Below are positions 1-7,941 of a DNA stretch of 43,173 nt, piece after piece; the stretch's first letter is position 1; every line of letters begins with the position of its first letter. The stretch lies in assembly GCA_002299895.1 (NCBI GenBank), contig DBOC01000001.1, positions 1 to 43,173 on the forward strand, written 5' to 3'. The DNA is from Sphingomonadales bacterium UBA656 (GTDB taxonomy: Bacteria; Pseudomonadota; Alphaproteobacteria; Sphingomonadales; Sphingomonadaceae). Position numbers and translations under genes: made by a program. The notes under the pieces were generated by a model, which saw only the letters and a list, made by a program, of their open reading frames with translations, had not been told where the DNA came from and made no database searches.

Positions 1-86
1 TGGTGGACAGGGCTGGATTCGAACCAGCGTACGGAAAACCGGGCAGATTTACAGTCTGCTGCCTTTAACCACTCGGCCACCTGTCC
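1..86 (-). tRNA. tRNA-Tyr (GTA)
   Basis: The reverse complement folds as a class II tRNA. The acceptor arm begins GGACAGG and pairs with CCTGTCC, followed by discriminator A and an encoded CCA at positions 1-3. The anticodon loop reads CTGTAAA with GTA as anticodon, and a long variable arm follows, as expected for bacterial tRNA-Tyr. The T-loop is TTCGAAT. The gene is complete and ends exactly at the left edge of the window. Confidence 0.97.
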
Positions 87-168
87 ACATCTTCACGCGG
101 GGCATCATGTGTTTGCATGAGGGCCGGTCCCGCAGAAGAAGCAGCCCAATGGCGAAACGGCCCTTGCC

Positions 169-174
169 TGTCAA
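169..174 (-). promoter_or_regulatory. possible -35 box for tRNA-Tyr
   Basis: A perfect TTGACA lies on the minus strand about 80 bases upstream of the tRNA-Tyr 5' end, within the 145-base divergent gap between the tRNA and rlmB. No convincing -10 hexamer sits 16-18 bases downstream (only CATTGG-like sequence), so this is a weak call. Nothing else distinctive was seen in the gap. Confidence 0.25.
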
Positions 175-231
175 TGCCTCAAGTGGGAAAGGGCACTAGA
201 AGTCTCTCTTTTTCATACACAGGTACAAATA

Positions 232-993
232 ATGTCTTCACATAAGAGCCATCGACGCCGCGGTGCTGCCGTTACCAACGGCAATCCCAAATTTTATGGG
301 CGGCACGCCGTCTATGCTGCGCTCGACAATCCCGAACGCCGTCTCATCAAATTATGGGGCACGCGGGAAGAAATCAGCAAGATTGTCATACCTGACGGCC
401 TGACAGTACAATATGCCGAAGTGAATGATCTCGCGCGTTTTGTACCTAAAGACGCGCCGCATCAGGGCCTAGTGCTTGAGGTTGCGCCGCTCGAGGACGT
501 CTGGCTGACTGATGCACTTGCGCTTGCCAGTGACGATAACCGGCCATTGTTGATTCTCGACCAAGTCACCGATCCGCACAATGTCGGCGCGATATTCCGC
601 ACAGCCGCTGCTTTTGATGCGGTGGCTGTTGTGACGCAAGACCGGCATGCGCCACCCGAATCAGGGGCATTGGCAAAGGCCGCGTCTGGCGGGCTGGAAG
701 TCACGCCATGGGTGCGAGTCGTTAATCTGGCGCGCGCGCTCGAAGAAATTGCCGAGGCGGGATATTGGCGAATCGGCCTTTCCGGTCATGCAGAGGTCAC
801 GCTCGACCAAGCGCTGACGCCCGGGCGCAATGCGCTTGTGTTGGGCGCAGAAGGGGATGGCATGCGGCGCAATATTGAGGAGCATTGCGATCAATTGGCG
901 AAATTACCGATTAGCGCACAGATGGAGTCGCTGAACGTGTCCAATGCGGCGGCAATCGCCTTATATGCCGCCACCGTGCGCCGGGGCGCATAA
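232..993 (+). CDS. rlmB: 23S rRNA (guanosine-2'-O)-methyltransferase RlmB (TrmH/SpoU family)
   Basis: This is a SAM-dependent 2'-O-ribose methyltransferase of the SPOUT/TrmH class, expected to methylate G2251 in the peptidyl-transferase region of 23S rRNA. The 253-residue protein has a basic N-terminus, a substrate-binding domain starting at FYGRHAVYAAL (about 21-31), and then the three SpoU motifs. Motif 1 is around residues 108-125 (DPHNVGAIFRTA), motif 2 around 201-212 (LGAEGDGMRR), and motif 3 around 230-245 (SLNVSNAAAIALYA). The knotted C-terminal half is complete. The next gene follows after 5 bases, so the two are probably cotranscribed. RlmB versus a sister TrmH-group enzyme cannot be settled by eye, but length and motifs fit RlmB. 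Confidence 0.92.
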   Translation: MSSHKSHRRRGAAVTNGNPKFYGRHAVYAALDNPERRLIKLWGTREEISKIVIPDGLTVQYAEVNDLARFVPKDAPHQGLVLEVAPLEDVWLTDALALASDDNRPLLILDQVTDPHNVGAIFRTAAAFDAVAVVTQDRHAPPESGALAKAASGGLEVTPWVRVVNLARALEEIAEAGYWRIGLSGHAEVTLDQALTPGRNALVLGAEGDGMRRNIEEHCDQLAKLPISAQMESLNVSNAAAIALYAATVRRGA

Positions 994-998
994 CCCGC

Positions 999-1622
999 AT
1001 GGGCATAACGACACAGCAACTGCATAAGGCGCTTGATGCGCTGGCCGCGATTGAGCCGGGCATTGCGACAGCGCTTGCCGTCACAGGCTATCCCGAAGCG
1101 CGCATTCGTACGCCCGGTTACGCCACCTTGCTGCGCACGATTGTTGGACAACAGGTCAGCGTCGCCGCGGCAGCATCGGTTTGGAACAAGCTAGAGGCCC
1201 TTTTGGGGACGGGATGCCCGCCGGAACAGTTGCTGTCGCAAGATTTCGATGCATTGCGGGCCTGCGGCCTTAGCCGGCAGAAACAGGGCTATGCACGTTC
1301 ACTAGCAGAGTTGGTGCTATCGGGTGCCTTGCCTTTGGATGCCCTGCCCGATGACGATGAGGCGGCGATTGCCTATCTCACGCAGGTGAAGGGCATTGGC
1401 CGCTGGTCAGCCGAAATATATTTACTGTTTGCCGAAGGCCGCCCTGATATATGGCCCGCAGGAGATCTTGCGGTGCAGGAAGGCGTTGGCCGTTTGCTAA
1501 AGCTCGACGCGCGGCCATCGGAAAAGGACATTCGTGTCATCGCCGAGCGCTGGCGTCCGCATCGCGGCGCCGCAGCGATTTTTACGTGGCATATCTATGC
1601 TAAAGGATTTCAAGCAATTTAG
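999..1622 (+). CDS. DNA-3-methyladenine glycosylase II (AlkA-like, HhH-GPD)
   Basis: The 207-residue protein is a base-excision-repair glycosylase of the helix-hairpin-helix-GPD superfamily, which removes alkylated purines from DNA. The HhH element is QVKGIGRWSAEI at about residues 129-140. The conserved catalytic aspartate is D156 in PAGDLAVQ, matching the AlkA active-site aspartate. The motif GQQVSVAAA near residue 50 is typical of the family's N-terminal helices. The protein lacks the extra N-terminal domain of E. coli AlkA, as do many alphaproteobacterial versions. It starts 5 bases after rlmB and is likely in the same transcript. No endonuclease-III type Fe-S cysteine cluster is present. 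Confidence 0.88.
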   Translation: MGITTQQLHKALDALAAIEPGIATALAVTGYPEARIRTPGYATLLRTIVGQQVSVAAAASVWNKLEALLGTGCPPEQLLSQDFDALRACGLSRQKQGYARSLAELVLSGALPLDALPDDDEAAIAYLTQVKGIGRWSAEIYLLFAEGRPDIWPAGDLAVQEGVGRLLKLDARPSEKDIRVIAERWRPHRGAAAIFTWHIYAKGFQAI

Positions 1623-1699
1623 GGTCTGCAATAATCAGTTGACGTTTTGGGCAAATTGATGTCGCTGACAATCATGTGAGTAAGAGAGGAATCATCATC

Positions 1700-2521
1700 A
1701 TGTCGACAGCACAAAAAAGCATTTTCATCACGGGTGCAGCATCCGGCCTTGGCCGCGAAGTTGCACGCTATTTTGCAAATGTAGGCTGGTTTGTCGGTCT
1801 TGCCGATATTGATGAAAAAGGTTTGGACGAAACCGCCGCCTTATTACCCAAGGGCGAATATTCGCGCCACAAATTGGATGTGACCGACCGCGCGCAATGG
1901 AAAAAGGCCGTTGCCGACTTTGCCAAGCACACCAATGGCCATATGACCGTGTTGTTCAATAATGCGGGCATCGGTTCTGGCGGCCCCATTCAAGACATGA
2001 CCGACGAAGATATTGACCGCATGATCGCGATCAACCTGACGGGTGTCATCAGCGGCACCCGCGCTTGCTTCGACCTATTGAAGAACACCGATGACGCATG
2101 CGTGCTTTATACCAGCTCCGCGGCGGGCATTTACGGATCGGCAGGCTTAAGCGTCTATAGCGCCACCAAATTCGCTGTGCGTGGGCTTGCCGAAGCGCAT
2201 GACATTGAATGGCGTCCATATGGCATTAAATCCCGCAGCCTGATGCCCGGATTCATTGACACCAACATCATCAGCGGTGTCGACGCCGGTAGCAACATGT
2301 CTGGCAAGGAAAGGCTCCAATCGGCGGGCGTTGAAGTCAGCCCCGTGTCGATCATTGGGCCCGCAGCGTGGGAAGCCATTCACGGCGAGAAGGTGCATAC
2401 CCCCGTCAACAAAATGGCCAAGCAATTGGCCTTTTCGGCACGTTGGTTCCCGAACCGTTTGCGTAAGCAGCTTGGACTATTGGGCGGCCTTGGCGACGTG
2501 GTGCAGACTAACCCGCAATAA
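1700..2521 (+). CDS. short-chain dehydrogenase/reductase (SDR)
   Basis: This is an NAD(P)-dependent oxidoreductase with a classical Rossmann fold; the substrate is unknown. The nucleotide-binding motif TGAASGLG is at residues 11-18, NNAG follows in strand 4, and the catalytic Ser, Tyr153 and Lys157 (YSATK) are present. The C-terminal region after residue 220 is longer than a minimal SDR and basic (RWFPNRLRKQLG). I chose ATG 1700 because GAGAGGA lies 9 bases upstream; a GTG at 1676 would place the ribosome site inside the gene. The 3' end overlaps the convergent pterin dehydratase gene by 14 bases. Confidence 0.9.
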   Translation: MSTAQKSIFITGAASGLGREVARYFANVGWFVGLADIDEKGLDETAALLPKGEYSRHKLDVTDRAQWKKAVADFAKHTNGHMTVLFNNAGIGSGGPIQDMTDEDIDRMIAINLTGVISGTRACFDLLKNTDDACVLYTSSAAGIYGSAGLSVYSATKFAVRGLAEAHDIEWRPYGIKSRSLMPGFIDTNIISGVDAGSNMSGKERLQSAGVEVSPVSIIGPAAWEAIHGEKVHTPVNKMAKQLAFSARWFPNRLRKQLGLLGGLGDVVQTNPQ

Positions 2522-2801
2522 CGTCGATTTTGCGGGCAAGGTCTATATCACGTTGCGATAGGCCATCGGCATCATGCGTGGTCAGCAATATTTCGACGCG
2601 ATTATAGACGTTGAACCATTCGGGATGATGGTCGGCTTTTTCGGCCAAAATCGCCACCCGAGCCATGAAGCCAAACGCTTCAGCAAAGTCGGAAAAGCGC
2701 AAATTGCGGCGAATACCCTTCGCATCCGCGTCATATGTCCATTGTGGCAGTTGTTGCAGGGCGGCATCGCGGGCGGCGTCATCCAGTCGTGAAATATGCA
2801 T
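2508..2801 (-). CDS. 4a-hydroxytetrahydrobiopterin dehydratase (PCD/DCoH family)
   Basis: The 97-residue protein matches the pterin-4a-carbinolamine dehydratase family, which dehydrates 4a-hydroxytetrahydropterin so the cofactor of aromatic amino acid hydroxylases can be recycled. The signature HHPEWFNVYNRVEI lies at residues 58-71, with His58, His59 and His76 (THDADG) as the expected catalytic and pterin-binding residues. ATG 2801 is preferred over the upstream TTG 2822 because AGGATGAG precedes it closely. No phenylalanine hydroxylase gene lies nearby, so the electron-donor partner is unknown. It diverges from ccmA across about 50 bases. Confidence 0.92.
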   Translation of the reverse strand: MHISRLDDAARDAALQQLPQWTYDADAKGIRRNLRFSDFAEAFGFMARVAILAEKADHHPEWFNVYNRVEILLTTHDADGLSQRDIDLARKIDVIAG

Positions 2802-2850
2802 ATTCTCATCCTGCTTTTGCAATTGAACGAATATCTGCCTAAGTCGCGAT

Positions 2851-3462
2851 ATGTCCTTGCGTCAAGCACCCCTGCCATCGCTCAATGTTGACAATGTCGC
2901 GGTCATGCGCGGCAACCGCATGGTTTTGCGCGGTCTATCGATAGCGGCGCGGTCTGGCGACATCATCTGGATCAGGGGCGCCAATGGCTGCGGAAAATCA
3001 ACATTGATGCGGCTTGTGGCAGGATTATTGGCCGTAACGTCGGGTGCGGTCCATGCCGAGGGTCGCATCGCGCTTGCGGACGAAAATCTAGCATTGGATG
3101 CCAATATGACCGTGGAGGCTGCGCTCCGCTTCTGGGCAGACATGGACGGCGCATCCACCAACGTCCGTGACGCGGCTTTAATGGATATGGATTTGCAAGA
3201 CTTGGCCAACATCCCCGTGCGCTTTCTCTCCACGGGACAACGTAAGCGCGCCAGCATCGCGCGCGTCCTTGCCTCGCAGGCAGACATTTGGTTGATGGAT
3301 GAACCTTATAATGGCCTAGACAGCGCAAGCTGCGCGCGGCTTGACCAAGCGATGCTTGCTCATACGGCCTCGGGCGGGATCGTCCTTGTCGCCGCGCATC
3401 AACCGCCCTCCATAAACGTTGCGCATAGTCTATTGCTCGACACGCAAGGCACGGCAGCATGA
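2851..3462 (+). CDS. ccmA: heme exporter ATP-binding protein CcmA
   Basis: This is the ATPase subunit of the CcmABCD complex of system I cytochrome c maturation, which drives release of holo-CcmE heme chaperone on the periplasmic side. The 203-residue protein has Walker A GANGCGKS at 43-50, an ABC signature LSTGQRKR at 126-133, Walker B IWLMDEP at 146-152 and a late switch histidine in LVAAHQPP. LSTGQ in place of LSGGQ is usual for CcmA. The stop overlaps the ccmB start by 4 bases (ATGA), so the pair is translationally coupled. No ccmC, ccmD or ccmE follows in this window. Confidence 0.95.
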   Translation: MSLRQAPLPSLNVDNVAVMRGNRMVLRGLSIAARSGDIIWIRGANGCGKSTLMRLVAGLLAVTSGAVHAEGRIALADENLALDANMTVEAALRFWADMDGASTNVRDAALMDMDLQDLANIPVRFLSTGQRKRASIARVLASQADIWLMDEPYNGLDSASCARLDQAMLAHTASGGIVLVAAHQPPSINVAHSLLLDTQGTAA

Positions 3463-4106
3463 GGGCGTTTGTTGCTCTGGTCGCGCGCGAAGTGCGTCTT
3501 GCATGGACTGGCGGTGGCTTATGGCTTCCGGTGGTCTTTTATCTGGCCGTCGCCACATTATTTCCCTTTGTAACAGGACCCGACAAGGCCCTGCTCGCGC
3601 GCACAGGCGGCGGCATATTGTGGATAGCGGCGCTGCTGGCGACGCTCCTTCCCATTGAACGCCTCATCCTGCCTGACCGCCAGTCTGGCGTGCTCGATCA
3701 GCTGGCTTTGCGGGGTTGGTCGGACGAACTTGTCGCGACGGCAAAGATTGCAGGGCAGATGGTCGCCTTTGCCCTGCCCCTGCTTTTAGCAACTATTGTC
3801 GGCGCCGCGCTTATTGGATTACCGGAGGCGCAAATGGGGACCTTGCTCCTTGGTCTTGCGCTGGCTTTGCCTGCTTTGTCTGGTCTGTCCGTTATGATTG
3901 CAGCCCTCACCGCTGGCCTAAACGGTGCAAGCGCGCTTGGTGGGCTGTTGCTCGTGCCAATCACCATCCCGCTGCTGATTTTTGGCGCGGGGACTTTGAC
4001 CGAAGATCCCGGTAACGCTATGCAGTTGCTCGCGGCGACGTCGTTGGCGATTACCGCACTGTCGCCCTTTGCCGCGGGCGCAGCTTTACGTGCAGGCAGA
4101 ATATAG
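3459..4106 (+). CDS. ccmB: heme exporter permease CcmB
   Basis: CcmB is the integral membrane partner of CcmA in cytochrome c maturation. The 215-residue protein has about six hydrophobic segments. A conserved cytoplasmic stretch, LPIERLILPDRQSGVLDQL, near residues 64-82 is typical of CcmB, and length agrees with the family. It starts inside the last codons of ccmA. The gene ends 11 bases before the convergent SDR gene, so the cluster stops here rather than continuing to ccmC as in many alphaproteobacteria. Confidence 0.95.
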   Translation: MRAFVALVAREVRLAWTGGGLWLPVVFYLAVATLFPFVTGPDKALLARTGGGILWIAALLATLLPIERLILPDRQSGVLDQLALRGWSDELVATAKIAGQMVAFALPLLLATIVGAALIGLPEAQMGTLLLGLALALPALSGLSVMIAALTAGLNGASALGGLLLVPITIPLLIFGAGTLTEDPGNAMQLLAATSLAITALSPFAAGAALRAGRI

Positions 4107-4117
4107 CGTCAGGCCTT

Positions 4118-4942
4118 TCATTGAGCGGATATCTTTTGCGCATAGCCAGCGGCGACCATCGCTTCGACCATATCAAACAATTTTTCAGGATCCTGCGCCC
4201 GCAGAACGGGAATGCTCGCCTCCATCCCTTCGGCGATAACGATTTCGCGTTTGCCAGTGCGCACGGCCTCCCAAATGAGGCTTGCCACCTCATTCGGATC
4301 AATACCATTGTCGATGGCTGCGTCACTGATGCCGCGTACAGAACCATCGGCGTTAAGCGCGTTGCGTGAGACATTGGTTTTGACTGATCCCGGGGCAACC
4401 ACAAGGACTTTCACCCCCTGCCCCGCAACTTCACTGCGCAGGGCATCGGCATAGCCAATCAAGCCATGTTTTGCCGCGCAATATGCTGTGCGCATGGGAA
4501 CGCCCGCCTTGCCTGCGACGCTGGAGATCATCACAATCTGCCCGCTGCCACGCGAAACCATATGCGACAGCAAGGCTTGCGTCAGCGCAATGGGCGCGAG
4601 CAAGTCGACATCGACAATCCGTTGATAGACCGACAAATCCGTATCCAATGCGGGCGACCGTTGCGAGATACCGGCATTATTGACCAGCACGTCGATATGG
4701 CCCTGAAACGCGATGGCTGCGGCCACTTTGTCCGCCAAGCCGGCATAGTGCACTGTATCAAATGGCAAAATCAGACAGCGTTCCGTTGCACCCGTTTCCA
4801 TTGCGACGCGTTGCAGTTCGGCGACATTGCGTCCGGACAATATCGCATATCCGCCGCTGGCCACGAACGCCTTGGCCAAAGCTTCGCCAATGCCCGACGA
4901 TGCCCCCGTGATCCACGCGGTTTTGTTTAGCTGATCTGTCAA
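4118..4942 (-). CDS. short-chain dehydrogenase/reductase (SDR)
   Basis: This is an NAD(P)-dependent oxidoreductase of 274 residues with cofactor motif TGASSGIG near the N-terminus, NNAGIS, the catalytic serine in MISSVAG and Tyr/Lys in YCAAKHG. The substrate is not evident. The start is TTG 4942, chosen because AAGGAGAG lies just upstream and the SDR fold begins about eight residues later. The open frame runs on to 5308 without a stop, but that extension has no family character and overlaps the plus-strand Nfu gene. The downstream neighbour ccmB is convergent, 11 bases away. Confidence 0.88.
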   Translation of the reverse strand: MTDQLNKTAWITGASSGIGEALAKAFVASGGYAILSGRNVAELQRVAMETGATERCLILPFDTVHYAGLADKVAAAIAFQGHIDVLVNNAGISQRSPALDTDLSVYQRIVDVDLLAPIALTQALLSHMVSRGSGQIVMISSVAGKAGVPMRTAYCAAKHGLIGYADALRSEVAGQGVKVLVVAPGSVKTNVSRNALNADGSVRGISDAAIDNGIDPNEVASLIWEAVRTGKREIVIAEGMEASIPVLRAQDPEKLFDMVEAMVAAGYAQKISAQ

Positions 4943-5030
4943 TTTTGCTCTCCTTCTGCTCCATTCCGTCAACGCAGGCTGGGCTGCTGTCAAGACATTC
5001 TGGCTTGCACTTTGGCAGCGACCGCACCAC

Positions 5031-5615
5031 ATGCGAGAAATGCTGATAGAAACTGAACTGACACCCAACCCTTCGACCATCAAATTCCTGCCCGGCCGTG
5101 TGGTCATGGACACAGGAACGCGGGACTTTGCGTCACCGGAAGAGGCCGAAGCCTCGCCCTTAGCCGAAGCGCTCTTCGCGCTTGGCGATGTCACGGGCGT
5201 TTTTTTTGGGAATGCCTTTATTTCGGTCACTGCGGCGCCCGGTGTTGAATGGGCAAGCCTAAAGCCTGATGTGCTGGGCATATTGTTGGACCATTTCAGC
5301 GCCAACATGCCTTTGTTTAAGCCGGCTACCGCTGGCTTCGCAGTGCCATCGGGTGATGCGGACTATCCATTAGATGACCCTGAAGATGCCGATATCGTGG
5401 ACCAGATTAAGGAACTGATTGAAACCCGCGTTCGCCCTGCTGTTGCGAATGATGGCGGCGACATCGTCTACCGCGGTTTCCAAAAAGGCGTCGTGTTCCT
5501 GCAAATGCAGGGCGCCTGTGCCGGTTGCCCATCTTCATCCGCTACGTTGAAAAACGGTATCGAACAATTGCTGAAGCATTATGTACCTGAAGTCATAGAA
5601 GTACGCGCAGCTTAA
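5031..5615 (+). CDS. NifU/Nfu family Fe-S cluster scaffold or carrier
   Basis: The 194-residue protein has two recognisable parts. The N-terminal Nfu domain begins with TELTPNPSTIKFLPG and contains the FFGNAFISVT motif. A C-terminal NifU-like domain follows with Cys163-x2-Cys166 in GACAGCPSS, the residues that bind a bridging [4Fe-4S] cluster in a dimer. Such proteins pass clusters to apo-enzymes, and Fe-S proteins such as MiaB are encoded nearby, though no direct link is shown. ATG 5031 and ATG 5040 are both possible starts, since neither has a strong ribosome site. The next gene follows after 27 bases. Confidence 0.93.
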   Translation: MREMLIETELTPNPSTIKFLPGRVVMDTGTRDFASPEEAEASPLAEALFALGDVTGVFFGNAFISVTAAPGVEWASLKPDVLGILLDHFSANMPLFKPATAGFAVPSGDADYPLDDPEDADIVDQIKELIETRVRPAVANDGGDIVYRGFQKGVVFLQMQGACAGCPSSSATLKNGIEQLLKHYVPEVIEVRAA

Positions 5616-5642
5616 TATTTCCTTATTCTGAAAGTAGATATC

Positions 5643-6233
5643 ATGTCACACCCCCTAAATGATGCTGCCCTAGATCAACTGTTTCGTGAAGCGCGCAGCT
5701 ACAATGGCTATCTGGATACGCCCGTAACGCAGGAGCAGTTGGAGCAGATTTGGGACTTGATGAAATTTGGTCCAACATCGGCTAATTGCCTGCCTGCACG
5801 GATCATTTGGTGCCGTAGCGACGAGGCTAAGCAAAAACTTGCTGCCTGTTCCATGCCAGCCAATGGCGAAAAAATCCTGCAGGCGCCGGTGACCGCGATT
5901 ATCGGCATGGACCTCGAATTTTATGAGAATTTGCCTGAATTTTTCCCACATACCGATGCGCGGAGCTGGTTTGTCGGCAATGATGCGCTGATCGAAAAAA
6001 CGGCTTTCCGCAACAGCAGCTTGCAGGGCGCATATTTCATGCTCGCGGCGCGTGCACTCGGCTTGGACACTGGTGCGATGTCAGGTTTCAACAATTCCGC
6101 GGTGGACGAAGCGTTTTTTGCAGGCACTAAAGTGCAATCCAACTTTATTTGCACCTTAGGATATGGCGACAAAGCGAGCATTTTCGAACGCAGCCCACGG
6201 CCAGCCTTCGACCGCTTTAACAGCATAATCTAA
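5643..6233 (+). CDS. malonic semialdehyde reductase-like nitroreductase (RutE/HadB type)
   Basis: This flavoprotein of the nitroreductase superfamily has the full pattern of the RutE/HadB branch. It includes MKFGPTSANCLPARI at about residues 40-54, PVTAIIGMDLEFYE, a FPHTDARSWF segment, FRNSSLQGAYFMLAARALGLDTG and a GYGD motif near the end. In E. coli, RutE reduces malonic semialdehyde to 3-hydroxypropionate in uracil degradation using NAD(P)H and FMN. No other rut gene is present, so its role here may be general aldehyde or quinone reduction. The length of 196 residues is normal. It lies between the Nfu gene and tsaB on the same strand. Confidence 0.88.
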   Translation: MSHPLNDAALDQLFREARSYNGYLDTPVTQEQLEQIWDLMKFGPTSANCLPARIIWCRSDEAKQKLAACSMPANGEKILQAPVTAIIGMDLEFYENLPEFFPHTDARSWFVGNDALIEKTAFRNSSLQGAYFMLAARALGLDTGAMSGFNNSAVDEAFFAGTKVQSNFICTLGYGDKASIFERSPRPAFDRFNSII

Positions 6234-6254
6234 GCAAGCGGCCAACGAACGGTC

Positions 6255-6863
6255 ATGCGGACATTGGTCATCGATACAGCGACGCGGGCTTGCTCGGTCG
6301 CTTTGTGCGATGGTGACCATGTTATCGCGGCGGCGCATGAAGTCATCGGTCGCGGCCATGCAGAACGCTTACTTCCTCTGATCAATGCATTGCCCGACAG
6401 TGGCAAGGCGGACCAGGTGATGGTCAATGTCGGACCAGGTAGTTTTACAGGTATTCGTGTGGGTGTTGCGGCCGCAAAAGCCTTGGGCCTGGCGTGGCAC
6501 ATTGATGTATATGGCTATGGTTGCCTCGCTTTGGTGGCGGCAATGGGGCGTTCCACACTGTCCGAAGCCACCGCCATCGACGTTGTCATGACCGGTGGCC
6601 ATGGCGAGTATTTCTTCGAGGCATTTGATGCGCATGGACTTTCGCGTGCGCCTGTGCGCTCCATCCTACCCGATGATCTAATGGGTCTTGCCACGGCCCA
6701 TATGGTGGCAGGCGATATTGATCCTCAACGCGCCGATCGGCAATGGCTGGAACTGCTACCCAATGCGCGCCATTGGCCGCTTCTGTCTGCAATGCACCCG
6801 CTTGCAGCGACGCCAATCTACGGTAGGGCGCCGGACGCCAAGCCCGCAGCCCTGCCCCAATGA
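6255..6863 (+). CDS. tsaB: tRNA threonylcarbamoyladenosine biosynthesis protein TsaB
   Basis: TsaB is the inactive ASKHA-fold partner that dimerises with TsaD to make t6A37 in ANN-decoding tRNAs. The N-terminus RTLVIDTATRACSVAL and the segment GPGSFTGIRVGVAAAKALGLA (about residues 60-80) are diagnostic. At 202 residues the protein is near the usual length. It is followed after 10 bases by rimI, the common bacterial tsaB-rimI arrangement. Only weak ribosome-binding sequence precedes ATG 6255. Confidence 0.94.
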   Translation: MRTLVIDTATRACSVALCDGDHVIAAAHEVIGRGHAERLLPLINALPDSGKADQVMVNVGPGSFTGIRVGVAAAKALGLAWHIDVYGYGCLALVAAMGRSTLSEATAIDVVMTGGHGEYFFEAFDAHGLSRAPVRSILPDDLMGLATAHMVAGDIDPQRADRQWLELLPNARHWPLLSAMHPLAATPIYGRAPDAKPAALPQ

Positions 6864-6873
6864 TCGGCGCCCA

Positions 6874-7329
6874 ATGATCCGGGTCGTCGAAGGCGGCGCT
6901 GGAGACGTTGCGGGCATGATGACGATCATGCACGATGCTTTCGATCCCAGATTTGGGGAGGCGTGGACCGCCGCACAATGCCTATCCAGCTTGGTAATGC
7001 CTGATTGTCAGCTATTGCTGGCGAAAGACGAAGATGCCATTTGTGGTTTTGCCATGAGCAGCTGGGTCCTTGATCATCAAGAATTGTTGATGATTGGCGT
7101 TGCCCAGCGACTTCAGGGCCAACATATCGGGCAATTGTTACTGTCAGAGACAATTCTTCGGGCGCGTCAGGGCGGACGGTCCAAAATCTTCCTAGAAGTG
7201 CGCGATGGCAACAAGGCACATGATTTTTACCAGAAGCATGGATTTACATCAATTGGACGCCGAAAGAATTACTATAAAAATGCCGAAGGTACAAGTCCTG
7301 ATGCAATTACTATGCTATTAGAACTATAA
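6874..7329 (+). CDS. rimI: ribosomal protein S18 alanine N-acetyltransferase-like GNAT (RimI)
   Basis: This is a GNAT-fold acetyltransferase of 151 residues. The acetyl-CoA-binding segment is GVAQRLQGQHIGQLLL (motif A, Q/R-x2-G-x-G/I-like), followed by FLEVRDGNKAHDFYQKHGFTSIGRRKNYY, the characteristic RimI tail with the aromatic cluster. RimI acetylates the N-terminal alanine of S18. ATG 6874 was chosen because the open frame upstream lies inside tsaB and shows no GNAT character. The pyrophosphate-loop consensus is slightly degenerate (GQHIGQ), so substrate specificity is inferred mainly from position beside tsaB. Confidence 0.85.
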   Translation: MIRVVEGGAGDVAGMMTIMHDAFDPRFGEAWTAAQCLSSLVMPDCQLLLAKDEDAICGFAMSSWVLDHQELLMIGVAQRLQGQHIGQLLLSETILRARQGGRSKIFLEVRDGNKAHDFYQKHGFTSIGRRKNYYKNAEGTSPDAITMLLEL

Positions 7330-7342
7330 CATAACGAATAGC

Positions 7343-7360
7343 TTGACCAATAGTTGACCA
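7343..7360 (+). promoter_or_regulatory. tandem TTGACCA repeat in the mucR leader
   Basis: Two copies of TTGACCA begin at 7343 and 7354, one helical turn (11 bases) apart, in the 99-base AT-rich gap upstream of mucR. Either could serve as a -35 box, with GATAAT at 7370 or TATAAAAT at 7392 as later elements, but no pair has ideal spacing. MucR/Ros proteins commonly repress their own genes through AT-rich sites, so an operator is possible. This is inference from layout only. Confidence 0.35.
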
Positions 7361-7428
7361 TATTCCTGTGATAATGTACGCGATTCTTAGCTATAAAATC
7401 TTTAGTAAATGGGATTGGAGTTCATAAA

Positions 7429-7863
7429 ATGTCACAAGAAAGTAACGATGTCGCAGAATTGTTAATTACCTTAACTGCGGATATTGTCGCAGCACATGTT
7501 AGCAATAACAGCGTTGCCGTCTCTGACGTATCTACCCTAATCTCTAACGTACACGCGGCTTTGTCTGGAGTTTCCGGCCCCGCAGTTGTCACAGAAACAG
7601 CATTAGAACCAGCCGTTCCGATCCGTAATTCTGTAAAGCGTGACTTCATCGTCTGCCTAGATGACGGTAAGAAGCTGAAAATGCTTAAGCGTCACCTGAT
7701 GACGCATTATGGCATGACCCCGGAAGATTATCGCGCCAAGTGGGGATTACCCGCCGATTATCCAATGGTCGCGCCCGCTTATGCGGAGCAGCGTCGTGAA
7801 TTGGCCAAGGCCATTGGTCTTGGCCGTGCGCCGGGTTCGGGTCGCAAGAAGAAAGTGAAATAA
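7429..7863 (+). CDS. MucR/Ros family transcriptional regulator
   Basis: The 144-residue protein is a prokaryotic zinc-finger regulator of the Ros/MucR family, which in alphaproteobacteria controls surface polysaccharide, motility and cell-cycle genes and can act like an H-NS silencer. The N-terminal half (1-65) is the likely oligomerisation region. The finger is around residues 74-110 (CLDDGKKLKMLKRHLMTHYG). Metal-site positions read Cys76, Asp79, His89 and His93: the second cysteine is replaced by Asp, as seen in some family members. The highly basic tail RKKKVK ends the protein. TTGGAG precedes the start. A clear terminator follows. Confidence 0.93.
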   Translation: MSQESNDVAELLITLTADIVAAHVSNNSVAVSDVSTLISNVHAALSGVSGPAVVTETALEPAVPIRNSVKRDFIVCLDDGKKLKMLKRHLMTHYGMTPEDYRAKWGLPADYPMVAPAYAEQRRELAKAIGLGRAPGSGRKKKVK

Positions 7864-7889
7864 GCTTCCCGCTTATCCGCAAGATTATA

Positions 7890-7917
7890 AGGCCGGGTCA
7901 CCCCCGGCCTTTTTCTT
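7890..7917 (+). terminator. intrinsic terminator after mucR
   Basis: The stem AGGCCGGG pairs with CCCGGCCT around a short loop, then TTTTTCTTT follows. It lies 26 bases after the mucR stop and 25 bases before fur, so it separates their transcripts at least partly. Confidence 0.9.
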
Positions 7918-7941
7918 TGACGAATCACGGCGTGACACTAA

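Noticed and set aside
4943..5308. N-terminal extension of the second SDR, giving a 396-residue frame
   Set aside because: The extension has no family character and overlaps the Nfu gene on the other strand, while a good AAGGAGAG site precedes TTG 4942 at the start of the Rossmann fold.
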